Assembly: GCA_020832305.1 (NCBI GenBank)
Contig: JAFIEV010000041.1
Span: 1-64,000, forward strand
Source: Cyclobacteriaceae bacterium
GTDB taxonomy: Bacteria; Bacteroidota; Bacteroidia; Cytophagales; Cyclobacteriaceae
DNA length: 64,000 nucleotides
Direction of reading: 5' to 3'
In this document: in pieces, positions 46,355 through 54,787 of the stretch
How the letters are laid out: each line of letters starts with the position of its first letter
How positions within the stretch are numbered: position 1 is the stretch's first letter
Notes under the pieces: generated by a model
Seen by the model: the letters and a program-made list of their open reading frames with translations, nothing else
The model's database searches: none
What the model was told of the DNA's origin: nothing
Made by a program: the position numbers and the translations under genes

Positions 46355-47671
46355 TCATGCACTCATGGCCACACTGTGCAAACTACGAGTTTGTATATTG
46401 GCCTTCAGAACATTCAGAAGGTTATACAAACCAAAATAGGTGCGGTTTACATACAGGCCATGGCGTGATCCTCGTGCAGCTTTGGCATTGCGCACTTCTT
46501 TCATGGTTGTAATTTTTTCTCCAAGGGCATATATGGAGTTAAAATATGCATCATCCCCAAAATCAAAATTATCTCCGTGAAATGGCTTTCCGAGCAATGA
46601 AATCATTTGCTTGAAAATATCGACAAATATCTTTCGCTCATGCTCCGTGTCTTCAGGATGCAGGAATTCAAGGTCGTGAAAAGCATCCATTAATTCGCTT
46701 TCATTGCTGATAAGTTCTTTCTGGATCAGCTTGAAATATTTGGAATGGAAGTCTTCCGGAATCACTTTCACACAACCAAAATCAAGGATGCCTACAGAAC
46801 CATCGGCTCTGAAGAGAAAATTACCGGGATGCGGATCAGCATGTACCTGTTTGAGGACATAAATCTGATAATCGTAAAAATCCCACAAGGCCTGTCCGAT
46901 TTTATTGCGTGCTTCCTGAGAAGGATTGGTCTGCAAAAATTCTTTTAAATGCAAGCCCGGCATCCAGTCCATGGTAATTATTCTTTCACCTGAAAATTCC
47001 GGATAATAGGTGGGGAATATCACGTTATCTATATGGGCACAAGCCTTTGAAATTTCTATAGATCGCTTTACTTCAAGCAGGTAATCGGTTTCTTCGATAA
47101 GTTTGCCTTCAACTTCAGCAAAGTAATGGTCTAGTTCGGCATCACTTATATTGAACAATCGCATGGCAAAAGGTCTTACGATTCTCAAATCCGATTTAAT
47201 ACTATCGGCTATCCCCGGGTATTGTATTTTCACAGCCAGTTTTTTACCGTTTTTGTTAGCCTGATGTACCTGTCCTATAGAGGCGGCATTAACGGCAGAT
47301 TGGGTAAAGCTTTCGTACAGTTCCGAGGGTCCCTTGCCAAATTCTTTCACAAAACTCTTTACTACAAGAGGATAGGATAGGGGGGGCGCACTGTACTGGG
47401 CCATGGCAAATTTATCCTGATAAGCCTTGGGCAGCAGGTTTTTGTCCATTGCCATCATTTGTGCAACCTTAAGGGCGCTTCCCTTTAATTCGCTGAGGGA
47501 GGCGTAAATATCCTCTGCATTATTTTTATCCAGCTCAGCTTTATCGGTGCTGGGGTCTACCATTTTCTTTGCATAATGCTTTATATAGTTCCCACCGATT
47601 TTGGCACCTGCTTTTACAAAACGGGTAGCCCGCATCACCTTACCGGTAGGGATATTTCCTTGTTCTTTCAT
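46355..47671 (-). CDS. ABC1/UbiB (ADCK-type) atypical kinase
   Basis: A 438-residue protein of the ABC1/AarF family. The normally conserved KxGQ extension is present as SALKVAQMMAMD (KVAQ, Gly replaced by Ala, near 70). An Ala-rich nucleotide loop is visible as AASIGQVHQA (near 132), the lysine in LAVKIQYPG (near 148), the catalytic HADPHPGNF (near 285) and the metal-binding ILDFG (near 300). UbiB-like proteins support isoprenoid quinone synthesis or lipid handling through ATP turnover. The gene overlaps the TPR lipoprotein gene and follows the TetR gene by 12 bases. Confidence 0.9.
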   Translation of the reverse strand: MKEQGNIPTGKVMRATRFVKAGAKIGGNYIKHYAKKMVDPSTDKAELDKNNAEDIYASLSELKGSALKVAQMMAMDKNLLPKAYQDKFAMAQYSAPPLSYPLVVKSFVKEFGKGPSELYESFTQSAVNAASIGQVHQANKNGKKLAVKIQYPGIADSIKSDLRIVRPFAMRLFNISDAELDHYFAEVEGKLIEETDYLLEVKRSIEISKACAHIDNVIFPTYYPEFSGERIITMDWMPGLHLKEFLQTNPSQEARNKIGQALWDFYDYQIYVLKQVHADPHPGNFLFRADGSVGILDFGCVKVIPEDFHSKYFKLIQKELISNESELMDAFHDLEFLHPEDTEHERKIFVDIFKQMISLLGKPFHGDNFDFGDDAYFNSIYALGEKITTMKEVRNAKAARGSRHGLYVNRTYFGLYNLLNVLKANIQTRSLHSVAMSA

Positions 47672-47683
47672 TTTGATATTTAC

Positions 47684-48310
47684 TTACTTGGATTGAACTA
47701 TAAATTTGGCAAAATCGAAAAATGAGTCTACAGCATTTTTAGTCATGGTATCAAAGGCAAAATTGACCGTTTTTTCAATGGCTGCATCGGTTTTTTCGAA
47801 ATCTTTACTTGTGTCACAAGCCCAGAAGCGGAAGATAAAAAGCACCTGCCACCATAATGTTTTGTGATACTGTTCTGATATAAAAGGCCGCTCTGCGAGT
47901 TCCTGCGCCGACCTGCCTTCACCAATGATATTTCTGGCATATTCCAGAAAAGCTTTTTTAAACTCGCCAAAAACGTTGGGTTCGGCTTCGTATGGTTTTT
48001 TATTTTTATGTACAAACAAGGCGTAACTGCGATGGTCTTTGAGATTTTCTATCCAGGTAAATAAAAAAGTGAGAAACTTTTCCCTGGCGCTAAAACCTGC
48101 ATACGTTTCGTCTGCCTCTATTTTATTGAGGGTTTGCTCAAACCAATCCTTCCAGATTTCATTTTCGAGGGTAGCCATCGAATTAAAATGCTTGTAAAAA
48201 TCTCCTTCTTTTATTTTTAGTGATTTAGAAAATTTGTATACGGAAGCAGGTCTTTTTTCATTTTCAAGCAGAAATTCGATATAAGCATCGATGATTTTTT
48301 GTTTTTGCAT
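47684..48310 (-). CDS. TetR-family transcriptional regulator
   Basis: A 208-residue DNA-binding protein. The first 60 residues hold the TetR helix-turn-helix (KIIDAYIEFLLENEK, then SVYKFSKSLKIKEGDFYKHFNS). The C-terminal domain (about 70-205) is helical and would bind a small ligand. It heads the operon TetR - ABC1 kinase - TPR lipoprotein and probably represses it. The ATG at 48310 is preferred over an upstream one at 48322. Confidence 0.88.
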   Translation of the reverse strand: MQKQKIIDAYIEFLLENEKRPASVYKFSKSLKIKEGDFYKHFNSMATLENEIWKDWFEQTLNKIEADETYAGFSAREKFLTFLFTWIENLKDHRSYALFVHKNKKPYEAEPNVFGEFKKAFLEYARNIIGEGRSAQELAERPFISEQYHKTLWWQVLFIFRFWACDTSKDFEKTDAAIEKTVNFAFDTMTKNAVDSFFDFAKFIVQSK

Positions 48311-48569
48311 GGTGGATCTCAATCGTTGTTTGATGTTAGAACTTTATGTATGGTAAATGGTTGGGTAAAGTGAGAAAATAATTCACATGAACTTTAAATT
48401 TGCTAAACAGATATAATGAATTGCTTGAAGTAGGTATCTAAAGGGTGCCAATTTAGCTTTCTGTAAAATATGTAAATTTTAGCAAGTTTAGTATAACACT
48501 TCCTGAACGGAACTATGTGACCTTTGAAAAGTTGTAAAAAATAATTTGCGACCTAAATGTTTTAACAAA

Positions 48570-48794
48570 ATGCAAAATTTAAAGGATCACAAAATTGTAG
48601 AGGAATTCAGGATGAATGGTGATTGGAAGAATCAATCAAGACAACTTAAAGCCAAGTATTCCCAACTATCTGATGAAGATTTGAAATATGAGTCAGGTAA
48701 GGAAAACGAACTACTCAAGCGGCTGGGGACTCGTCTGAACAAAAGCAGAGAAGAGGTTATCAGCGTACTCAAAAAGGTGCAACCAATCAAGTGA
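48570..48794 (+). CDS. CsbD-like general stress protein
   Basis: A 74-residue basic protein matching the CsbD family: N-terminal RMNGDWKNQSRQLKAKYSQL, then LSDEDLKYESGKENELLKRLGTRLNKSREEV. CsbD-like proteins are induced in general stress and carry two or three helices; the mechanism is unknown. The ATG at 48570 is chosen over an upstream TTG at 48546. A terminator follows. Confidence 0.88.
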   Translation: MQNLKDHKIVEEFRMNGDWKNQSRQLKAKYSQLSDEDLKYESGKENELLKRLGTRLNKSREEVISVLKKVQPIK

Positions 48795-48821
48795 CTATAA
48801 TCAACCAAACCAACCTAAATT

Positions 48822-48850
48822 AGGAGGGGTAAAACCCTCCTTTTTTTTTG
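48822..48850 (+). terminator. Intrinsic terminator of the CsbD-like gene
   Basis: AGGAGGG (48822-48828) pairs with CCCTCCT (48835-48841) around GTAAAA, followed by nine T bases. A strong Rho-independent terminator. Confidence 0.92.
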
Positions 48851-49219
48851 CTATGTGGGTAGATAAAAATAAAACTGCTGCAAAGCATGAATCATGTTAC
48901 CATAGCACACTTTGACATTTTTAGAGTTTTTAAGGGTAGCTATCTTGAACCTGTCATGCGCTATCATTACAGCTGACAAGCAAAATCTTTTCCAGTCAAT
49001 GCCGGTAAATTACTTTAACATAAAATCCTCACCGTTATCGGGCTGCCGTACGAAAAGTCTCACTGTTAGCAGCGATATCTGATTTTATGTTAACCATGCT
49101 TTAAATTCCTGGCTGCAATAACCCTCTGTAAGTTATATAATTTATATTATGTTAAATAGAAGCAAAGCAATGCTAAGCTGTATAGTCTTGCTTTGAAGAT
49201 AATATCAAGGCGTCTCCCC
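48851..49219. other. Intergenic region with structured element
   Basis: About 370 bases. The main visible structure is the nested inverted repeat at 49015-49093, listed separately. A smaller inverted repeat CAAAGCAA / TTGCTTTG lies at 49163-49195 near the 3' end of the barrel gene. No gene or promoter box was seen. Confidence 0.5.
49015..49093. repeat. Nested inverted repeat, possible structured RNA or cruciform
   Basis: A perfect 13-bp inverted repeat TTAACATAAAATC (49015-49027) / GATTTTATGTTAA (49081-49093) encloses a second stem formed by ATCG-CTGC (with a two-base GG bulge) and GCAGCGAT. It lies between a terminator and the convergent end of a barrel gene. Role unknown. Confidence 0.5.
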
Positions 49220-50524
49220 TTACAGGATTCTGTAAGCTAATAATACATAGGTTCGTTGGGTAACAGAGTTCATTATCATATATCCCGATGCTCCATTGCC
49301 TCTCTGGTAGCGCATTTCACATTGCAAACGCTTATAGCAAGCTCCGGCTCCGGCGATCCATGACATTTCATGTTTTTTTAAATCACCTATAGCAGGCTCA
49401 TTCCTGGTGACTGGTGTAGCTGAAAATAAATATTCTGTTTCCTGAAGTTCATTGGTATGACTAATCATGAGACCATTATTTATCCCAACATTCATAAAAA
49501 ATCGAAAATCTGAATTTCCCATCGGTATATGATAGCGTGCCAGATTGCTTAAGGCTATATATGAAAAACTAAAATCCACATCTGAAGTCATATAATGTCC
49601 TGATGATGCCCCACGCCATTCGCTACTCCCTTTTCCAGCGTAACTATTTAACATAATATCGTTATAAAGGCTCCATTTACCGAGGGTTCTGGGTACTGAA
49701 AATTCGATAAAAGCACCTACCGAGGCACTGGTACTGGCTCTAAAATTGGGGCCTGATAAATGATAAAACTCATTATTGGTTGTTTGATCTCTGAACTGGG
49801 CTTTGGTTAAATTAAAACCTCCCGTTAAGCCGGCATGTATTGTAAATGATTCTTTATTACTAAAAGCAGTAAGGCTTTCGCCCATGCATTTGCTGTATTC
49901 ATTAAACAATGGCAGCAAACTGCGGCGATGATAAGCCGCTTTTGAAATCTTTGTATTCAATGCAGGACATGCGCTCATGTAATAAGATAATTGCCCCTGA
50001 AATGCCCGAATTTCAGTTATCATTTCAACCCCTCCTTCTGTCTTTTTGTATTTTTTATGTTTTAGCCATTGAATTTGACCATCCTCAGGAAGAATAAAAA
50101 AATGCTCCCTCAGTCTTGCATCTTTGTAGGACAATAAGCTCAAATTTTCTGTTTGGGCCAGCACATATAAAAAAACCTTTTCTTTTTTAAGTTCAAAGCC
50201 GCTGTTCCGGCTCATTCGCGACTCCTGAACACTGCTGCTGTCATATTCTACCAAATAACTGAGGTAGAGTTCGTCAGCAACGAAAAAACCGGCAACATCC
50301 TGTACGCTGATGAACCTGGCCTCATCATTTAATCCTTCTTTAAAAGCAATCACTTCCGGATTTACAGCCCAATCGAGATATTGCACAAAGCCGTAAAGGG
50401 TATCCCCTTCCAAGGTCAAAATATATCCTTCTTTGTAGTGATGGGATTTTTGCGCAATCAAATTCATAGTTTGACAAAGAAAAGACAGCACGAGGATGGC
50501 GGTTAAAAAATTGAGGTTTTTCAT
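49220..50524 (-). CDS. Outer-membrane barrel protein, tandem paralogue 1
   Basis: A 434-residue protein with a signal peptide ending near LIAQ. A soluble N-terminal half (about 25-200) contains GYILTLEGDTLYGFVQYLDW and the motif VEYDSSS. The C-terminal half (about 220-434) is a barrel with strands such as FTIHAGLTGGFNLTKAQF and a terminal YVLLAYRIL. It is clearly homologous to the next gene: shared GYI-x-x-x-x-D-T-x-x-G, VEYDSSS, FxG-x-L, GLTGG and LLAYR-hydrophobic end. The ATG at 50524 is chosen. Unknown function. Confidence 0.75.
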   Translation of the reverse strand: MKNLNFLTAILVLSFLCQTMNLIAQKSHHYKEGYILTLEGDTLYGFVQYLDWAVNPEVIAFKEGLNDEARFISVQDVAGFFVADELYLSYLVEYDSSSVQESRMSRNSGFELKKEKVFLYVLAQTENLSLLSYKDARLREHFFILPEDGQIQWLKHKKYKKTEGGVEMITEIRAFQGQLSYYMSACPALNTKISKAAYHRRSLLPLFNEYSKCMGESLTAFSNKESFTIHAGLTGGFNLTKAQFRDQTTNNEFYHLSGPNFRASTSASVGAFIEFSVPRTLGKWSLYNDIMLNSYAGKGSSEWRGASSGHYMTSDVDFSFSYIALSNLARYHIPMGNSDFRFFMNVGINNGLMISHTNELQETEYLFSATPVTRNEPAIGDLKKHEMSWIAGAGACYKRLQCEMRYQRGNGASGYMIMNSVTQRTYVLLAYRIL

Positions 50525-50561
50525 TGTAAAAAAATTAGAAATACATATATGTGGTATTACA

Positions 50562-51854
50562 CTACCAAAGCCTGTAAGCAAGTAGAATGTGATTTCTTCT
50601 TGTTTTTGAACTTAAAGTTAAAATTTCTGAAATACCGGAGCTGCGTTGATGCCTCAATTCAACATTGAATCTCCCGACCCCTAAACCTAAACCACCCACC
50701 AGTGATTGTTCATACTTTCTGAATCCATCAATGGCTGGTTTTTCACTTGAACTGGGTTCTTGTGAAATTATATGTTCAGTTTCTGTCATCTGGTTGGTAT
50801 GCTGTATTACCAGTCCATTGGCCAGACCTACATTAGCAAACAACTGGATTTTGCCGCTGCCAAGCGGATAATAGTACCTTAGCATATTTGTCATGGTGGC
50901 ATAGGTTATAGCAAGGTCTACATCTGCTGAGAGTCGGTACACAGAACTTATGCTATATTCACTTTCTCCGCTTAATTGAAAGCTATTAATTAATACTTCA
51001 TTGTAAATAGCCCACCTGTCACGAGTTCTGGGAATACGGATATTCACAAAAGCTCCATAGGCTAAGGCTCTGCTCACGGGAAAATCCTGCCCTGCCAAAT
51101 GGTAAAAATTTTCCATGTTTTGATTAGATGTGCCAAAGATCACCTGGGTATTGCTCAGTCCGCCTGTAAGCCCGATTTCAAAAACCGTTTTATCGGAATC
51201 TCTAAATATAAGCGGCTCAGATCCGGTGCAATTGTAATAGCTTTCAAAAAGCCTGAGCATAGATTTTTGCTCATATCGCAGGTTTCTTATTTTATTGTTC
51301 AGGTCATCACATGAAGCCAGTATACTTAGCAATTGTCCCCTGAATACTGTTTTTTCTGCCACCGATGCCGGACTGATGCTTTCATTAGAATACTTTTTGT
51401 ACTTCAGCCATAAGGTGCCTTCACGGGTTTCCACAAAAAAGTTGGTTCTGTCCTGTCGATCCTTCAGCATTAAAAGACTTACATCGGGGCGGTAACTTAA
51501 TACCCTGAGAAATACCAGTGACTCTTTCAGTTCAAATTCCCCGTGAATGCTCAGGTCTTTCATAGCTCTCGAGCTGCTGTCGTATTCTACCAATCTGCTC
51601 AAATACAATTCATTAATAACAGAAAAACCCATAATATCGCCGGGGCCTAACATAGAGATTTGTGCATCGTTATGTGCTTGGAAATTAATGAATTCCGGAT
51701 TGGCATTCCAATTTCGGTATTCGATTTTGCCTTTCACGGTATCTGATTGAGCATTGATGATGTAACCGTCCTGAAAGTCCTGATTTTGAAAGCTGTAGAT
51801 GTTTTTGCCAGGAAATATCAGCAAAAGCCATACATAGAAAAAATGTTTTTTCAT
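50562..51854 (-). CDS. Outer-membrane barrel protein, tandem paralogue 2
   Basis: A 430-residue paralogue of the gene at 49220-50524, with signal peptide MKKHFFYVWLLLIF. The leading region has GYIINAQSDTVKGKIEYRNW and VEYDSSS; the barrel half has IGLTGG, YGAFVNIRIPRTRDRW and ends ILLAYRLW. The gap to the next gene start is 37 bases, so the two are probably one transcript from a gene duplication. They may form a partner pair, or divide substrates. Unknown function. Confidence 0.75.
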   Translation of the reverse strand: MKKHFFYVWLLLIFPGKNIYSFQNQDFQDGYIINAQSDTVKGKIEYRNWNANPEFINFQAHNDAQISMLGPGDIMGFSVINELYLSRLVEYDSSSRAMKDLSIHGEFELKESLVFLRVLSYRPDVSLLMLKDRQDRTNFFVETREGTLWLKYKKYSNESISPASVAEKTVFRGQLLSILASCDDLNNKIRNLRYEQKSMLRLFESYYNCTGSEPLIFRDSDKTVFEIGLTGGLSNTQVIFGTSNQNMENFYHLAGQDFPVSRALAYGAFVNIRIPRTRDRWAIYNEVLINSFQLSGESEYSISSVYRLSADVDLAITYATMTNMLRYYYPLGSGKIQLFANVGLANGLVIQHTNQMTETEHIISQEPSSSEKPAIDGFRKYEQSLVGGLGLGVGRFNVELRHQRSSGISEILTLSSKTRRNHILLAYRLW

Positions 51855-51991
51855 AAAAAAATGTAAAATGTAAATAATTGAAAAAAGTATGTATGAGCTC
51901 CCGGCATTGGAAAAGTCATCATACCAGGCTCAAATATCATCAAAAAAAGCATTATACAAAGTTCAAAATGAAACAATTTCTTACACAATAA

Positions 51992-52014
51992 AAGGTCGCC
52001 ATATAAGCGACCTT
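51992..52014 (-). terminator. Intrinsic terminator of the STAS-like gene
   Basis: AAGGTCGC (51992-51999) pairs with GCGACCTT (52007-52014). On the minus strand it is followed by TTTTATT. It lies just downstream of the 52049-52468 stop. Confidence 0.7.
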
Positions 52015-52048
52015 CTCCCCTCTTAACTTTCCGCACTATTATATTTTT

Positions 52049-52468
52049 TCAGGCAGCAATTCTGCTTTTTTCAGCAATCCATTCGCGGGCTTCGCTTACA
52101 GACTGAACATTCAGGCTCGTAATATTCTTTACTTGTTGCTCACTCATGATTTTGTTGACAGCCACTTTGTTAAACACGTCAGATGATAGAATGAGCGCCA
52201 TATGTCGTATGGGGCTTTTCAAAGCTTTGGGAAACCATACCTCATTGGTCCATTTTTCATCTTCCAGGGTTATCAGTTTCATCTCTTTCAAATTGGCAAT
52301 CCAGTTTTGAAGATTTTTCTCTTTAACCAACTCCAAACCTTTTTCAAGGGCTTCTCTGTAGAGCTCAGATTTTAGCCATACTGGTTTCCAATTCATCACT
52401 ACCGCCCCCAATTCCTGATCATGTTCAATAACTATAACTGTAGATTCAAAATACACTGAAGTTGTCAT
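52049..52468 (-). CDS. STAS/SpoIIAA-like protein, unknown function
   Basis: A 139-residue protein with no signal peptide. The pattern VYFESTVIVIEHDQELGAVVMNW, then YREALEKGLELVKEKNLQNWIANL and MALILSSDV resembles STAS/SEC14-like small proteins widespread in Bacteroidota, which are thought to bind partners. The ATG at 52468 is chosen over an upstream ATG at 52504. A terminator follows. Confidence 0.65.
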   Translation of the reverse strand: MTTSVYFESTVIVIEHDQELGAVVMNWKPVWLKSELYREALEKGLELVKEKNLQNWIANLKEMKLITLEDEKWTNEVWFPKALKSPIRHMALILSSDVFNKVAVNKIMSEQQVKNITSLNVQSVSEAREWIAEKSRIAA

Positions 52469-52888
52469 AATTTTATTTGTTTTGGTTAGGATGCAAAGAT
52501 GCATTGTCGTGCAAACTAAAACCTGCCATTTGACTTACTGAAAGTATACAAGTATAAAATCATCATATTTTTCAGATTGTGTGGTATAAAATGACAATTT
52601 TCTGTATTTTTTTTATTCAAAAATTCTATAGTCCTATATTGTTATACATGCTAACCGTTAGATTGTATAATTATAAATTTCAAAATATTGGGATTTCTTA
52701 CTTTGGTAATGACCTGCCTGATCGGTAAAAAACCATAGCTATTATATAGAATCTAGCTCAGAGCTCACAATTGGTACAATTTGTGCTATTTATCTTTTAT
52801 GTAAGGGAAATCAATCAACCGGGATTACAGGAAGATTGCAGATTGCCTTATTATTTAATGTACATTTGTATTCAGAAATATTTTGAAA
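52469..52888. other. Intergenic region with candidate promoter
   Basis: About 420 AT-rich bases between divergent genes. The only signal I can support is a TACATTTG box at 52861-52868 near the small lipoprotein gene, listed separately. No gene, tRNA or strong hairpin was seen. Confidence 0.5.
52836..52868 (+). promoter_or_regulatory. Candidate promoter of the small lipoprotein gene
   Basis: TACATTTG at 52861-52868 matches TAnnTTTG and would give a 5' leader of about 15 bases. An upstream TTG at 52836-52838 leaves a 22-base gap, slightly long, so confidence is moderate. Confidence 0.4.
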
Positions 52889-53194
52889 ATGAAAAGGCTT
52901 ATTATATTGTTATTGTTTATGTCTGTCTTTTTGGGTTCCTGTATTTTTATGCTACCCCGAAATGATGTCAGAATTGGTATGAGTGAAAGGCAGTTTTTGC
53001 GCCGGCATCCACAGGCGGTGATCAGCAGTCTTGACAGAAACATCAAGGTATATCGCCTTCAGCGTGATGATTATTTCTTTGCGCTGGCTACTTTTGAAGA
53101 AGGCAGACTGGTACATGTGGAAGAAAGGGAATTGCCGAGGCGATGGCCGGGCCCGGGTGAAATATATTTTGATCAACCACAACCGAGGCCTTGA
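52889..53194 (+). CDS. Small lipoprotein, unknown function
   Basis: A 101-residue protein with signal peptide ending FLGSC (lipobox near 17-21). The mature part has GMSERQFLRRHPQAV, similar in form to small SmpA/BamE-like or DUF3192-like proteins with a G-M-S/T-x-x-x-V/F opening, then beta strands ending in a proline-rich tail PQPRP. The likeness to BamE folds is weak and not certain. The ATG at 52889 is used. It converges on the ceramidase-like gene with 25 bases between. Confidence 0.65.
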   Translation: MKRLIILLLFMSVFLGSCIFMLPRNDVRIGMSERQFLRRHPQAVISSLDRNIKVYRLQRDDYFFALATFEEGRLVHVEERELPRRWPGPGEIYFDQPQPRP

Positions 53195-53219
53195 TTGTAA
53201 GCCTGTTTGTTGATATTAT

Positions 53220-54587
53220 TCACTTAGCGATTTCTATTTTACTCAGGGTTTTCTGAATAAGCTGTGTATAGAATGTTCCGGCATAAGGTCCCATCCAGCC
53301 TGTGGTGCGGACCTCCTCTTTGTCATACTTATCGTAGTGTTCATCCCAAACCACGTAGCCTGTATAGTCACCGTTAAAACCAGTGATCAAAAGCTTAACG
53401 CCTAGATTTTCAGCAAGCTTGCCAAGATTTTCTCTTTGGTAAATTTCACCGCTGAATTCAGCAGCAACGCCTATAAACAAGACCTCATCCAATAAAAGCA
53501 AACGCATTTCTCCCTGGAGAGCGCCAAAGAGTTTATTGTACAGCCAAGGGCGCAATATCAGATTTTTGCTAAGCCTCAGTTGGGCTTTACCATATTTGAG
53601 CGGCACAGTGGCAGATGTTATCTGCATGCCACTATTCCACTCCTGAGGGTACACCGAGAGAATTTTTTCTCCCAGCAACTCCCCTGCCCTTTCAGCTCTT
53701 GTTAAACCATTGTCGGCAGACACATTTGCCAGGCTATGACTTCCGACCATGCCGGCCATAAAAATGGCCTCAGTACTTGTTTCTTTTTTAAGGTGTTTTG
53801 CAATAGCTGCCGGATAATCTCCTGAGAGAACCCTGCTCTTAGAAGATTCGGTGGTAGGATGCGCACTGTATGCATACAGACATATTTGCTGCAGGGTGTC
53901 CAGTGTATTTCTGACGAATATACCCCTCAACATACCCTCCGACAAACCATCTTTTCCAGCCAATCGATTGGAGGTATATTCTCCGGCATCTTTCTCAAAA
54001 TAACTCCATTCAGACGGTTTTTTCTGACTTTTCAAATTAACCATGGTACGTGTGATCTCCTCAGTCATATACTCCCACCATTGCTGATCAAACCTTCCTA
54101 CGTAAAGAGACCATGCAGGCCTTGAATCCCATCCACCTAAACTGCTGTGGGTATGGCTAGCCCCAAAATAGCAGAATGTATTATTCATTGCACCATGGTA
54201 TTGTATAAAATCCAATATCTCCTTTTTAACATAGTTTGGAAAAAGCAAAAGATCAGCACTGATAAAAAATGCGTCATTAAGCCCGTTACTCAGGTAAAGA
54301 ATGTGAAAGTACAGGGAATCCTGTATCTGATCATATCCATTCCGTGGTTTATATCCTGCCATGGGCATACTATAATCAGGTACCAGATACAGTTTTTGCC
54401 AAGATGCATATAAAGGTGCACCACTTTTGCCGGTAAGCAGGTTTAAGGTATCTAATGCCGATAGACTTTCCTGGTAAAATGAAAGCTTCTCAAGGTCGGT
54501 TCTATTGAGGGAGCCTACAAGGCAACCGGCTAAAATGAGCACAGCAGCCAGGGAATATAATGAATATCGGATAGTTTTTATTAACAT
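53220..54587 (-). CDS. Neutral/alkaline ceramidase-like protein
   Basis: A 455-residue envelope lipoprotein: the signal segment ends LILAGC. The body resembles the N-terminal catalytic domain of neutral ceramidases, which release fatty acid from ceramides. The motif FGASHTHSSLGGW supplies likely zinc histidines (near 142-150), and HPTTESSKSRVLSGDYPAAI another active-site segment (near 244-262). Length is shorter than classical neutral ceramidases (over 600 residues), lacking their C-terminal part, so activity on ceramide is not certain; other amide substrates are possible. Confidence 0.8.
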   Translation of the reverse strand: MLIKTIRYSLYSLAAVLILAGCLVGSLNRTDLEKLSFYQESLSALDTLNLLTGKSGAPLYASWQKLYLVPDYSMPMAGYKPRNGYDQIQDSLYFHILYLSNGLNDAFFISADLLLFPNYVKKEILDFIQYHGAMNNTFCYFGASHTHSSLGGWDSRPAWSLYVGRFDQQWWEYMTEEITRTMVNLKSQKKPSEWSYFEKDAGEYTSNRLAGKDGLSEGMLRGIFVRNTLDTLQQICLYAYSAHPTTESSKSRVLSGDYPAAIAKHLKKETSTEAIFMAGMVGSHSLANVSADNGLTRAERAGELLGEKILSVYPQEWNSGMQITSATVPLKYGKAQLRLSKNLILRPWLYNKLFGALQGEMRLLLLDEVLFIGVAAEFSGEIYQRENLGKLAENLGVKLLITGFNGDYTGYVVWDEHYDKYDKEEVRTTGWMGPYAGTFYTQLIQKTLSKIEIAK

Positions 54588-54787
54588 CTTAACACTCAGG
54601 TTTTCTTATAAATTTTACTATTTTTACATCACGGTTAGCCGGAGGTTTTTTATTTCTAAAAAAGATTAAACCTTCACGGTTCAAAGCTGAAATTTAAGGC
54701 TTCGAAAGGTGGATTTGACACCTTAACACAATTTTTTTTTAAACAAGGTCCTCAGTCGTGATTTTTGAAAAACTAAAAAGACCGATT

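Noticed and set aside
49163-49195. Inverted repeat CAAAGCAA / TTGCTTTG
   Set aside because: Considered as terminator of the barrel gene, but lacks a T-tract and has a 17-base loop.
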